DNA from: Dokdonella sp.
Lineage (GTDB): Bacteria > Pseudomonadota > Gammaproteobacteria > Xanthomonadales > Rhodanobacteraceae
Length of the DNA: 64,000 nt
Reading direction: 5' to 3'
Assembly: GCF_019634775.1 (NCBI RefSeq)
Contig: NZ_JAHCAS010000001.1
Span: 2,238,894-2,302,893 of the forward strand
Shown in pieces: positions 23,723 to 32,576 of this stretch. A program made the position numbers and the translations under genes. Every line of letters starts with the position of its first letter. Within the stretch, counting starts at the first letter, position 1. Under the pieces are notes generated by a model that saw only the letters and a list, made by a program, of their open reading frames with translations, made no database searches and was not told the origin of the DNA.

Positions 23723-23772
23723 TGAACCGCCCCGGGAAACGTGGAGGCTCCAACTCTTGAGAGAATGGAGCC

Positions 23773-24096
23773 ATGAACACGTCGAAGAAGTTTTCCCCTG
23801 AGGTCCGCGAGCGTGCAGTCCGGATGGTGCTGGAGCATCGCGGGGAGTACCCGTCGCTGTGGACGGCCGTGGCGTCGATCGCCCCCAAGATCGGCTGTGT
23901 GCCGCAGACGCTGCTGACGTGGGTGAAGCAGCACGAGGTCGATGCGGGGACGCGCGATGGCGTGACGACCGCGGACGCCAAGCGGATGAAGGAACTGGAG
24001 CGCGAGATCAAGGAACTGCGCCGGGCCAATGAGATCCTGAAGCTGGCGAGTGCTTTTTTCGCCCAGGCGGAGCTCGACCGCCGGCTGAAGCCCTGA
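23773..24096 (+). CDS. IS3-family transposase OrfA, copy 2
   Basis: A 107-residue HTH protein nearly identical to copy 1 (differences include VASIAPK and EREIKELRR). A synonymous AAT codon here creates a TGA in the orfB frame upstream of the frameshift point, which has no effect on the OrfAB product. It ends with the standard LDRRLKP. Confidence 0.93.
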   Translation: MNTSKKFSPEVRERAVRMVLEHRGEYPSLWTAVASIAPKIGCVPQTLLTWVKQHEVDAGTRDGVTTADAKRMKELEREIKELRRANEILKLASAFFAQAELDRRLKP

Positions 24097-25004
24097 GGAC
24101 GTTTGTCGCCACGCACCGGAGCACATTCGGGGTCGAGCCGATCTGCAGGGCCTTGCAGATCGCCCCGTCCGGCTACCGGCGACACGCGGCCCGCCATCGC
24201 GAGCCTGAGCGACGCCCGGCGAGGGCGAAGCGCGACGAGGCCCTGATTCCGGAGATCCACCGGGTATGGCGGGCCAACCTGCAGGTCTATGGCACCAACA
24301 AAGTGTGGCGACAGCTCGGCCGCGAGGGCATCACGGTGGCTCGATGCACGGTCGAGCGACTGATGCGCCAGCAGGGCCTGCGCGGCGTGATGCGCGGAAA
24401 AGCGGTGCGAACGACGATCAGTGATCGCAACGTGCCGTGCCCACAGGACAAGGTGAACCGGCAGTTCCGCGCCGAACGGCCGAACCAGCTGTGGGTGTCG
24501 GACTTCACCTACGTTTCGACCTGGCAGGGCTGGCTGTACGTGGCCTTCGTCATCGACGTGTTCGCCCGCCGCATCGTGGGCTGGCGGGTCAGCGACTCGA
24601 TGCGGACGGACTTCGTACTCGATGCGCTGGAGCAGGCGCTGTACGCACGCCAGCCGGAGCGTGACGGCACGCTGATCCATCACAGCGATCGGGGTTCGCA
24701 GTACGTGTCGATTCGCTACAGCGAGCGGCTCGCCGAAGCGGGCATCGAGCCGTCCGTTGGCAGCCGAGGAGACAGCTATGACAACGCGCTGGCCGAGACC
24801 ATCAACGGGCTCTACAAGGCCGAACTGATCCACCGCCGTGGCCCCTGGAAGACGAAGGCGGCGGTGGAACTGGCGACGCTGGAATGGGTGTCGTGGTTCA
24901 ACACCCAGCGCCTCCTCGGATCGATCGGGCATATCCCGCCGGCAGAGGCTGAGGCAAACTACTACCGGCAACTCGCCGAGAGGCCCGTTGCCGAGCTGGT
25001 CTGA
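24059..25004 (+). CDS. IS3-family transposase OrfB (DDE integrase domain), copy 2
   Basis: Entered by -1 frameshift at T TTT TTC (24054-24060). From the frameshift the frame is open to the stop at 25004. The DDE residues are intact in [19 protein letters not shown] and [15 protein letters not shown]. As in copy 1, the product should be an active OrfAB transposase. A TTG at 24153 would be the first internal start if OrfB were made separately. Confidence 0.92.
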
Positions 25005-25063
25005 CTTAAACCAAACAGCCTCCACGAAAGCCGGGGCGGTTCAGTCACGGCCTCGGAGCCGCC

Positions 25064-25160
25064 GGCTAACAATTCGTTCAAGCCGAAATTGCTTCGTGGC
25101 ATCGTCTGCGTGCATACGCTACGCTAGCACGCAGCCGTTGCCACTACGCAATTCGGCTCG
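25064..25160 (+). other. attC site 10, right end truncated
   Basis: Opens GGCTAAC and runs through a body almost identical to attC 5. It stops after ATTCGGCT, where the TTAACTCAGGTGTTAGGC-type closing arm should follow. The sequence passes straight into the IS3 remnant. Its cassette gene is missing, lost between IS copy 2 and this site. Confidence 0.8.
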
Positions 25161-25172
25161 TTAGCTTCCCCG

Positions 25173-25643
25173 TCAAGCAGACATTTCAAAAGTAGAATTT
25201 CCGGCGACGTGTTTGCGGTACTCGGCAGGGGGCAGGTCGCCGAGCGAATCGTGTGGACGGTCCTCGTTGTACTCGAGCATCCACCAGTGTGCCGCCTCGC
25301 GCACGTCGTCGAGGCAGGTGAACAGGTGCTGGTCCAGCACTTCCTGGCGGAACGTCCGGTTGAACCGCTCGATGTAGGCGTTCTGGTTCGGCTTGCCGGG
25401 CTCGATCAAGCGCAGCAGCACGCCACGCTCGTGGGCCCATGTGGTCATGGTTCTCCCGCAGAACTCCTTGCCGTTGTCCGAGCGGATGATCTTCGGGAGC
25501 CCGCGGCTCAATGCCAGGCGCTCCAGCACGCGGACGACGCCATGGCCGGAGATCGCACGTTCCGTCTCGATCGCGACGGCTTCGTGCGTGGCGTCGTCGA
25601 CAATCGTCAGGCGTTTGATCACGCGACCATCGGGCGTTGACAT
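25173..25643 (-). pseudogene. IS3-family transposase remnant (C-terminal DDE part)
   Basis: Reads LTIVDDATHEAVAIE, IIRSDNGKEFCGRTM and NAYIERFNRTFRQEVLDQHL down to RPHDSLGDLPPAEYRKHV, the second and third parts of an IS3/IS407-type catalytic core. It is a different element from the two intact copies. Similarity begins only at about 25643 (STPDGRVIKRL), so the first catalytic aspartate and all of orfA are missing. The end of the element abuts truncated attC 10, which suggests it inserted there. Confidence 0.85.
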
Positions 25644-25847
25644 GGCGCGGAGGTTGGTGAGGGCGAGTGGCCGATTGAGCGGGAAAACACCTGGGACGTT
25701 TCCCACACCTGAGTCCGGTCGCGCGATGGTGCAGAATGGGGCGTCCAGGTGTGGGTAGCCCATGAGCATGTCTTTCCCCGTCATCCGCTTGATCGCAGGT
25801 TCCGCGGCTGTCGCGGGCGATGAACCCCGCACTCCCGGTGGGGCATC

Positions 25848-27461
25848 GTGAGCGTTGGGCAGCGCGCCGATGTGGTGATCGTCGGCGGTGGCCTGGCCGG
25901 TATCGTGACGGCGCTGGAGTGCCTGCGTTCGGGGCTGCGCGTGATCGTGGTCGACCGCGACACTCCGGAGCGGCTGGGTGGCCTGGCCTTGTGGGCCTTT
26001 GGTGGCATGGCGCTGGTGGATACGCCCTTGCAGCGGCGCAGGAAGATCGCCGATTCGCCGGAGCGCGCGTTGCGTGACTGGATGAGTTTCGGCGAACTCG
26101 ACGAGGCGGACGTGTGGCCACGACGCTGGGCCGAACACTACGTCGAGCATTCCTGTGCGCGCGTGCACGACTGGCTGCGCGGGCATGGGCTTTCGTTCAT
26201 GCCGGCGGTGAACTGGGTCGAGCGCGGGCTCCGGGGCGATGGCAACAGCGTGCCGCGTTACCACATCGTCTGGGGCACCTCGCGCGAGCTGACGCGCTGC
26301 ATGATCGCGAAGATGCGCGTGGCCGACAGCGGCGGGCGCCTTACCCTGCTCAGCGGTCATCGCGTGACCGCCATCGACAACAGCGGCGGCCGGGTGTCGG
26401 GCGTGCAGGTCGAACAGGAATCGACCGGCGCGCAGTCGCGCATCGAGGCGCCGGTGGTTGTGCTGGCGATGGGCGGCATCAACGGTTCGCTCGAACAGGT
26501 GATCGCGAACTGGCCGGCCGGCCGCCCACGTCCGGCGCAGATGCTCAACGGCGCGCATCCGTTTGCCGATGGCCGGCTGCATCATCGCGTCGCCGACGAC
26601 TGCGGCGGCCAGCTCACCCACGTCGGCGAGATGTGGAACTACGCGGCCGGTGTTCCGCATCCGCAGCCGCACTATCCAGGCCACGGCCTGTCGCTGATCC
26701 CGTGCAAGTCGGCCTTGTGGCTGGACCATCGCGGCCGGCGCATCGGCCCGCAGCCGCTGGTCACGGGGTTCGATACCCACGATCTTTGCCAGCGCGTGTC
26801 GGCGCTCGAAGGTGGCTGGACCTGGCATCTGATGAACCGGCGCATCGCCGCGCGCGAACTGGCGATCTCAGGAGCCGAACACAACCCGCGCATCCGCGAC
26901 CGGCAGTTCATCCGTTTCGTCGCGGAGATGCTGCTGGCCCGCGGCACGCTGATCGACCGCATGTTGCGCGAGAGCCCGCATTTCCTCGCCGACGACACCT
27001 TGGTCGGACTGGCAGACAAGATGAACGCGTTGGCCGGCACGCGCGACATCGATGCGAACACCTTGCAGGCCACGGTCGATGCCTTCGACGCGAACTTCCA
27101 CGATGGTGCCGCGCCGGAGAACGACGAACAGATCCGCCGCATCCTCGAGGCACGGCAATGGGGCCCGGAAAAGCTGCGCACTTGCGCGCCGGCGCCGTTG
27201 TACATGCAGGGCGCCGGTCCGTGGATCGCGATCCAGACACGCCTGATCACGCGCAAGAGCCTCGGCGGTTTGCAGACCGACCTGCAAAGTCGCGTGCTGC
27301 GCGCCGACGGCAGCGCAGTGCCGGGCCTGTACTGCGTCGGCGAGGCGGCCGGCTTCGGTGGCGGCGGTGCCAGCGGCAAGCGCTCGCTGGAAGGCACCTT
27401 CCTGCCGGGCTGCATCCTGACCGCACGCGCCGCGGCGGATTCGATCAGGGAGGGTGGCTGA
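25848..27461 (+). CDS. FAD-binding dehydrogenase (fumarate reductase / KstD-like)
   Basis: A 537-residue soluble flavoprotein, GTG start at 25848. The Rossmann FAD motif VVIVGGGLAGIVTALECL is at the N-terminus and the second FAD contact GLYCVGEAAGFGGGGASGKR, then SLEGTFLPGCI, near the C-terminus. Best recalled relatives are annotated FAD-binding dehydrogenases akin to fumarate reductase flavoproteins and 3-ketosteroid dehydrogenases. It is the first gene of a coupled three-gene operon (TGATG, then ATGA). The substrate is unknown; operon context suggests oxidation of a carbon chain that is then handled as a 2-hydroxy or 2-oxo acid. Confidence 0.85.
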   Translation: MSVGQRADVVIVGGGLAGIVTALECLRSGLRVIVVDRDTPERLGGLALWAFGGMALVDTPLQRRRKIADSPERALRDWMSFGELDEADVWPRRWAEHYVEHSCARVHDWLRGHGLSFMPAVNWVERGLRGDGNSVPRYHIVWGTSRELTRCMIAKMRVADSGGRLTLLSGHRVTAIDNSGGRVSGVQVEQESTGAQSRIEAPVVVLAMGGINGSLEQVIANWPAGRPRPAQMLNGAHPFADGRLHHRVADDCGGQLTHVGEMWNYAAGVPHPQPHYPGHGLSLIPCKSALWLDHRGRRIGPQPLVTGFDTHDLCQRVSALEGGWTWHLMNRRIAARELAISGAEHNPRIRDRQFIRFVAEMLLARGTLIDRMLRESPHFLADDTLVGLADKMNALAGTRDIDANTLQATVDAFDANFHDGAAPENDEQIRRILEARQWGPEKLRTCAPAPLYMQGAGPWIAIQTRLITRKSLGGLQTDLQSRVLRADGSAVPGLYCVGEAAGFGGGGASGKRSLEGTFLPGCILTARAAADSIREGG

Positions 27462-28642
27462 TGGCCTGGCGATTTCCTGTCACCGCGCATGACTACAGCC
27501 GACTGGCCGCATCGCGCCTGCCGCGCTTCCTGTCCGATTACGTCGACGGCGGCGCTGGCGACGAACAGACGTTGCGCGCGAATGATGCCGCGTGGGCCGC
27601 TGTGACTTTGTGTCAGCGCGTGCTGGTCGATGTCGATGGCGTGGACACGACCACTACGCTGGTTGGCCAGTCCTGCGCGATGCCGCTGGCGCTGGCTCCG
27701 GTCGGGCTGGCCGGGATGATGGCGCGCCGTGGCGAGGTGCAGGCTGCGCGGGCTGCGCGGGCGGTGGGCGTACCTTTCACGCTGTCGACAGTCGGCATCT
27801 GTCCGCTTGAGGAACTCCACGCTGCGGGGGTCGATCCGGTGTGGTTCCAGCTCTACATGCTGCGCGATCGCGGCATCGTGCAGGCCTTGCTGCAGCGGGC
27901 CTGGGCGGCGGGTTGCCGCACGCTGGTGTTCACCGTCGACCTGCCGCTGCCCGGCATGCGCCATCGCGATACGCGCAACGGCCTGGGCGCGGGCAGCGTG
28001 CGTGCGCGCATGCTCAAGATCATCGACCTGCTGTCGCGCCCGGGTTGGGTGCGCGACGTGGGCCTGCGTGGCAAGCCACATGTGTTTGGCAGCCTCGCCC
28101 AGCAGGTGCCCGGCGCGCGCGACCTCGATGCGTTCAAGGCTTGGGTGGACAGCCAGTTCGACCCGTCCGTCACCTGGGCCGACATCGATTGGCTGCGCGC
28201 GCAATGGCCCGGCACGCTGCTGCTCAAAGGCATCCTCGATGCGGACGATGCGCGCGCGGCCGTGCGTTGCGGCGCGCAGGGACTGGTGGTGTCCAACCAC
28301 GGCGGGCGGCAGCTCGATGGCGTGGCGGCCACTGCGAACAAGCTGCCGTGCATCGTCGAGGCCGTCGGCACACAGGCCGAGGTGCTGGTCGATGGCGGCA
28401 TCCGCAGCGGCGTCGATGTGCTGCGCGCGCTGGCGCTCGGCGCGAACGGCGTGCTCATCGGCCGGCCCTGGGTGTGGGCGCTCGCGGCCGGTGGCGAGCA
28501 GGCCCTGGCCGACATGCTGGCGCGCTGGCGGCGGGAACTGCGCCTGGCGATGACGATGGCCGGCGTGCGTCGCATCGCCGACATCGATGCCGGCGTGCTG
28601 GATGTTTCCTCGAATACCGACAACGGGAGCGCAACGACATGA
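27461..28642 (+). CDS. FMN-dependent alpha-hydroxy-acid oxidase/dehydrogenase
   Basis: Oxidises a 2-hydroxy acid to a 2-oxo acid. The 393-residue protein has the LldD/glycolate-oxidase features: YVDGGAGDEQTLRAN at the N-terminus, WFQLYMLRD, FTVDLPLPGMRHRDTRNG, and the active-site SNHGGRQLDGV with the catalytic His followed by DGGIRSGVDVLRALALGA. It overlaps the preceding stop by one base and the next gene by four. Mandelate or lactate dehydrogenase is possible, but the substrate cannot be read from sequence. Confidence 0.9.
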   Translation: MAWRFPVTAHDYSRLAASRLPRFLSDYVDGGAGDEQTLRANDAAWAAVTLCQRVLVDVDGVDTTTTLVGQSCAMPLALAPVGLAGMMARRGEVQAARAARAVGVPFTLSTVGICPLEELHAAGVDPVWFQLYMLRDRGIVQALLQRAWAAGCRTLVFTVDLPLPGMRHRDTRNGLGAGSVRARMLKIIDLLSRPGWVRDVGLRGKPHVFGSLAQQVPGARDLDAFKAWVDSQFDPSVTWADIDWLRAQWPGTLLLKGILDADDARAAVRCGAQGLVVSNHGGRQLDGVAATANKLPCIVEAVGTQAEVLVDGGIRSGVDVLRALALGANGVLIGRPWVWALAAGGEQALADMLARWRRELRLAMTMAGVRRIADIDAGVLDVSSNTDNGSATT

Positions 28643-30303
28643 ACGGCGCACAGGCCCTGATGAAGACCCTCGCTGATGCCGGCGTGAGCGTGTGCTTCAG
28701 CAATCCCGGCACCTCCGAGATGCACTTCGTCGCAGCGCTGGACCAGGAGCCACGCATGCGTGCCGTGCTGGCCCTGTTCGAGGGCGTGGCCACCGGCGCG
28801 GCCGATGGCTACGCGCGCATGGCCGGCAAGCCGGCCGCGACGCTGCTGCATCTCGGCTGCGGGTTGGGCAACGGGCTGGCCAACCTGCACAACGCGCGCA
28901 AGGGCAGGGTGCCGGTGGTGAACATCGTCGGCGATCACGCCACCTACCACGTCAAGTACGACGCGCAGTTGCAGTCCGACATCGAGACGGTGGCGCGCAA
29001 CGTCTCCACCTGGGTGCGCACGTCGGGTTCGACCGAAAAACTCGGTGACGATGCCGCGCAGGCCGTGGCGGCGGCGATGGGACCGCCAGGCCAGGTTGCC
29101 ACGCTGATCCTGCCGGCCGACGTGTCGTGGAGCGAGGGCGGTGTGCCCGCGGCTCCGGTGCAGCCGACCACTGCGCTGGTGGCCGACGAGGCGACCCTCG
29201 ACGCCATCGCCCAGGCCCTCCGCAGTGGCGGCAAGGCCGCACTGCTGCTCGGCGCACGCGCGTTGCGCGAACCGGGCCTGCTCGCGGCTTCGCGCATCGC
29301 CGCGCAGGCCGGTGTCAAGCTGTTCGCCGAAGTGTTCCCGACCCGCATCGAGCGCGGCGCCGGCCTGCCGCATGTCGAGCGCCTGGCCTATCTGGCCGAA
29401 CTCGCATCGTTGCAGCTGCGTGGCCTCGATCACCTGGTGCTGGTCGATGCCAAGTCGCCGGTGTCGTTCTTCGCCTATCCGGGCAAGGCCAGTGATCTGG
29501 TGCCCGAAGGCTGCACCGTGCACACGCTGGCCTCGCCGATGCAGGATGCGGTCGGCGGATTGCAGCAACTCGCCGCGCGCCTCGGCGCCGATGCGGTCGC
29601 GCCGGTGTTGCAGCCCGCCGTGCGTCCAGATCGTCCGAAGGGCAAGCTGACTGCCGAGAAGGTCTGCAAGGCCGTTGGCCACCTGCTGCCGGAAAACGCG
29701 ATCATCGTCGACGAAGCGCAGACCTCGGGCGTGATGCTGCCGCACTTCACGCGCGGCGCGCCGCGCCACGATGTCATCACCCTGACCGGCGGTGCCATCG
29801 GCCAAGGCCTGCCAAACGCGGTCGGTGTCGCGGTGGCCTGCCCGGACCGGCCGGTGCTCGCGCTGGTCGGCGACGGTTCGGCGATGTACACGATCCAGGC
29901 CTTGTGGACGATGGCGCGCGAGAAGCTCGACGTCACCACCATCATCCTCAACAACCGCTCCTACGCCATCCTCAACGTGGAGCTGCAACGCGTCGGTGCG
30001 ACCGGCGGCGGCAGCAAGGCCGGCGAGAAGGCCCGCTCGCAACTGGACCTCGGCAACCCCGGCATCGATTTCGTGCAGATGGCCGCCGGCATGGGCGTCC
30101 ACGCCGTGCGCGCCATCAGCGCCGACGAGTTCTGCGATGCATTGGCCTACGCCCTGCGCGCGCCGGGCCCGCATCTGATCGAGGCCGTCGTGCCGAGCAC
30201 CTTTTCCGGACTGAAGCTGCGCCTGCTACCGCACATCCTCGGCTCGCTGGCCAGCCTGCCGCAGTCGCTGGCGCTGGCGATCAAGCGCAAGGTGTCTCCT
30301 TGA
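28639..30303 (+). CDS. ThDP-dependent enzyme, acetolactate synthase / benzoylformate decarboxylase type
   Basis: A 554-residue thiamine-diphosphate enzyme. N-terminal SNPGTSEMHFVAAL and LALFEGVATGAADGYARM supply the catalytic glutamate region, and GDGSAMYTIQALWTMA... ending IILNN is the ThDP-binding motif. It is often annotated acetolactate synthase large subunit, but no small subunit or ilv genes are near. Its coupling to an alpha-hydroxyacid oxidase recalls the mandelate pathway (MdlB-MdlC), where a 2-oxo acid is decarboxylated. I favour a 2-oxo-acid decarboxylase; this is inference. Confidence 0.87.
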   Translation: MNGAQALMKTLADAGVSVCFSNPGTSEMHFVAALDQEPRMRAVLALFEGVATGAADGYARMAGKPAATLLHLGCGLGNGLANLHNARKGRVPVVNIVGDHATYHVKYDAQLQSDIETVARNVSTWVRTSGSTEKLGDDAAQAVAAAMGPPGQVATLILPADVSWSEGGVPAAPVQPTTALVADEATLDAIAQALRSGGKAALLLGARALREPGLLAASRIAAQAGVKLFAEVFPTRIERGAGLPHVERLAYLAELASLQLRGLDHLVLVDAKSPVSFFAYPGKASDLVPEGCTVHTLASPMQDAVGGLQQLAARLGADAVAPVLQPAVRPDRPKGKLTAEKVCKAVGHLLPENAIIVDEAQTSGVMLPHFTRGAPRHDVITLTGGAIGQGLPNAVGVAVACPDRPVLALVGDGSAMYTIQALWTMAREKLDVTTIILNNRSYAILNVELQRVGATGGGSKAGEKARSQLDLGNPGIDFVQMAAGMGVHAVRAISADEFCDALAYALRAPGPHLIEAVVPSTFSGLKLRLLPHILGSLASLPQSLALAIKRKVSP

Positions 30304-30578
30304 TGCCGCTGCGCCGAGCATTTCGACTGCAGGGAACCTCGACGAACCTCTCATTTCCTCGTCATCACGGCGAAGGCCAGGCAAGCACGCAGCGCGCAGA
30401 ACGTTCGAAGGACGGCCCCGAAGGGGCGAGCGCAGCAGGTCATCCAGTGCCTTTAAGGCATGCAAGCAATGGCACTGGGCTGCGGTCTTCGCCGGAGCGA
30501 CGGATCCTGATTGGCTTGTCAAAGGTTCCTTGCTGCGCGTCAGCCCGGCATGGCCGTCATGCCCCCTTCCCGGCCCCA

Positions 30579-31964
30579 TCAGGGCAACAGCTTTCCCGGA
30601 TTCAAGATGCCGTCGGGGTCGAACTGGCGCTTGATCGCGTGCATGAGGTCGAGGGCGACCGGGTCGAGTGCGCGGGTCATGAACGGACGCTTGGCGAGGC
30701 CGATGCCGTGTTCGCCGGAGAGCGTGCCGTCGAGGTCGAGGACGAGCGCGAACACGGCGTCGAGGCAGGCATCGACGTTGGCGGCGTGGGTGGCATCGTC
30801 GGGACGGTAGAGCAGGTTGACGTGGATGTTGCCGTTGCCGGCATGGCCGAAGTTCACGATCGGGATGGCGAAGCGCTGCGAAAGCGCCTTGAGTCCGGCG
30901 ATCAGCGCCGGCACCCGGCTGACCGGCACGACCACGTCCTCGTTGATCTTGTTCGGTGCGAGCGTGCGCAGGGCCGGTGACAAGGCCTTGCGTGCGGCCC
31001 AGATGCGTTCGACTTCGGTGGCGTCGCACGCCTCGTGCCAGTCGAGCAGGCCGTCGCCGCGCGCGGCACGGGCGATCGCGTCGGCTGCCCCGGAAAGCGT
31101 GTCGGCTTCGCCGTCGACCTCGACGACCAGCATCGCACCGGCCTGCGGGATCGCCTCGCCGCCGTGCTCGCGCGCGAGGCGCAGTGCTTCGTCGTCGAGG
31201 AACTCGAGCGCGCATGGCGTGACCGGCTGCGCCATGATGCGTGCGACCGCGGCGGCGGCGGCGCCGATGTCGGCATAGGTTGCGCGCAACGTGCGCACCG
31301 CCGACGCGATCGGGGTCAGCTTCAGCGTGGCCTCGGTGACGACCGCCAGGGTGCCTTCCGAACCGACCAGCAGGCGCACGAGGTCGTAACCGGTCGCGCC
31401 CTTGGTGGTCGGCTTGCCGCAGCGGAATGCCTCACCCGTGCCGCCGACCGCGCGCAGGGCGAGCACGTTGTCGCGTGTCGCGCCGTACTTGACCGCGCGC
31501 GGGCCGCCGGCGTTGCAGCCGATGTTGCCCGCGATCGAGCAGAACGGCGCCGAGGTCGGATCGGGCGCCCAGAAGAAGCCATGCGGTTTCAGTGCGGCCT
31601 GCAGATCGGCATTGAGTACGCCGGGCTCGACCACGGCGATGCGGTTGTCGGCATCGATAGCGAGGATGCGGTTCATGCGCTCGAAGCTGGCGACGATGCC
31701 GCCGGCCACCGGCACGGTAGCGCCGGTGGTGTTGGTGCCGCGTCCGCGCGCGACCAGCGGCAGTTGCAGTTCACGGCAGATGCGCACGAGTGCGACGACC
31801 TGGTCATGCATGGTCGGAAACACGACCGCATCGGGCAGTGCCTCGCGTCGCGAATTGTCGTAGCCGTAGACCGTGCGTTCGGCTTCGTCGAGCGTGAACT
31901 CGTCCGCGGCGAAGCACTCGCGCAGGCGCGCGCCGAGTGCGGCGGGGGCCGGCGAGGTGGCCAT
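30579..31964 (-). CDS. FAD-linked oxidase, D-2-hydroxyacid (glycolate/D-lactate) dehydrogenase type
   Basis: A 461-residue GlcD/Dld2-like protein. The PCMH FAD-binding motif is GRGTNTTGATVPVAGGIV with GSEGTLAVVTEATLKL. The C-terminal half carries NFGHAGNGNIHVNLLY and GEHGIGLAKRPFM with the metal-binding histidines. Three bases separate it from dolP, so it is likely transcribed with lpoA-yraN-dolP. It also converges on the 2-hydroxyacid operon and could belong to the same metabolism. Confidence 0.92.
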   Translation of the reverse strand: MATSPAPAALGARLRECFAADEFTLDEAERTVYGYDNSRREALPDAVVFPTMHDQVVALVRICRELQLPLVARGRGTNTTGATVPVAGGIVASFERMNRILAIDADNRIAVVEPGVLNADLQAALKPHGFFWAPDPTSAPFCSIAGNIGCNAGGPRAVKYGATRDNVLALRAVGGTGEAFRCGKPTTKGATGYDLVRLLVGSEGTLAVVTEATLKLTPIASAVRTLRATYADIGAAAAAVARIMAQPVTPCALEFLDDEALRLAREHGGEAIPQAGAMLVVEVDGEADTLSGAADAIARAARGDGLLDWHEACDATEVERIWAARKALSPALRTLAPNKINEDVVVPVSRVPALIAGLKALSQRFAIPIVNFGHAGNGNIHVNLLYRPDDATHAANVDACLDAVFALVLDLDGTLSGEHGIGLAKRPFMTRALDPVALDLMHAIKRQFDPDGILNPGKLLP

Positions 31965-31967
31965 GCG

Positions 31968-32567
31968 CTAGTCCCCGGTGTACTCGAATACCTTGACCAC
32001 GCGCTCGACGCCATTGACGTTGCGCGCGATTTCGGTGGCGATCTCGTCTTCCTCGGCCTTGAGGATGCCTTGCAGGTAGACGGTGCGGTGGGCGGTGCTG
32101 ACCTTGACCCGGGTCGGGTCGAAGCCCGGCGTCGACACGGCATCGAGCAGGGCGAGCTTGACGCGCGCGGTCAGGCGGTTGTCGTTGCGACGCGCCCAGA
32201 AGCCTTCGGGCTCCATGATGTCGATTTCGTTGACGATGCGCCTGACGCCCTCGAAGCCGGTGACCGTTTCCTCTGCGCGTGCCTTCAGTTCCGGGGTGCG
32301 CACCTCGCCCATCAGCAACATCGTGCCGTTGTAGACGGCGATCATCACGCGATTGCGCAGCACGAGTTCCTTGTCCTTGTTGATCGTGTCGTAGGCGCTG
32401 AGCTGGATGCGCTTGTCGTCGATGACGATGCCGGTGCTGCGGCGGTCGTGCACGGCCGAGCCGGTGGCGACGGCGCCGGTGGCGACCACGGCGACACAGC
32501 CGCCGAGCAGTGGCAGCAGGAGCAACAGCAGTGCAATGGTGCTGGAGATTCTGGCGGAAAGATTCAT
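31968..32567 (-). CDS. dolP: BON-domain outer-membrane lipoprotein (DolP/YraP)
   Basis: Lipid-binding lipoprotein that supports outer-membrane integrity and septal amidase activation in E. coli. The lipobox LLGGC follows a hydrophobic leader. Two BON domains follow: RNRVMIAVYNGTMLLMGEV onward, and ARVKLALLDAVSTPGFD then VKVSTAHRTVYLQGIL. The ATG at 32567 is preferred; an in-frame ATG lies six bases upstream. Position after lpoA and yraN matches the E. coli locus. Confidence 0.92.
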   Translation of the reverse strand: MNLSARISSTIALLLLLLPLLGGCVAVVATGAVATGSAVHDRRSTGIVIDDKRIQLSAYDTINKDKELVLRNRVMIAVYNGTMLLMGEVRTPELKARAEETVTGFEGVRRIVNEIDIMEPEGFWARRNDNRLTARVKLALLDAVSTPGFDPTRVKVSTAHRTVYLQGILKAEEDEIATEIARNVNGVERVVKVFEYTGD

Positions 32568-32576
32568 CGGCATTGC

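Larger units (their letters stand above)
23723..25043 (+). mobile_element. IS3-family insertion sequence, copy 2 (1,321 bp)
   Basis: Same length, ends and genes as copy 1, but in plus orientation, so the two form a large inverted pair around 4.1 kb of cassettes. It interrupts attC 9. Flanks are AAG and GTC, so no target duplication is visible, and the far half of attC 9 together with the body of cassette 10 is missing. A deletion next to the element is the simplest explanation. Confidence 0.93.
17217..25172. mobile_element. Degenerate chromosomal integron: integrase stump plus cassette array
   Basis: A leftward integron-integrase remnant is followed by a run of short rightward genes separated by attC sites of 58-112 bp. 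Nine cassettes can be delimited, plus the attC of a tenth. The strongest proof is internal. The heptamer opening each cassette is the reverse complement of the heptamer that opens its own attC: exact for cassettes 1, 3, 4, 5, 6, 8 and 9, and one mismatch for 2 and 7. GTTGGGC/GCCCAAC of cassette 9 is the most telling case. Base composition is visibly less GC-rich than the host. Three IS3-family insertions disrupt the array. Confidence 0.93.

Noticed and set aside
18307..25043. Inversion between the two IS copies proven by swapped target duplications
   Set aside because: Neither direct nor swapped flanking triplets match, and all cassettes between them read in the normal direction.
28639..30303. 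Authentic acetolactate synthase of branched-chain amino-acid synthesis
   Set aside because: No small subunit or ilv neighbours, and the operon context is oxidation of hydroxy acids.
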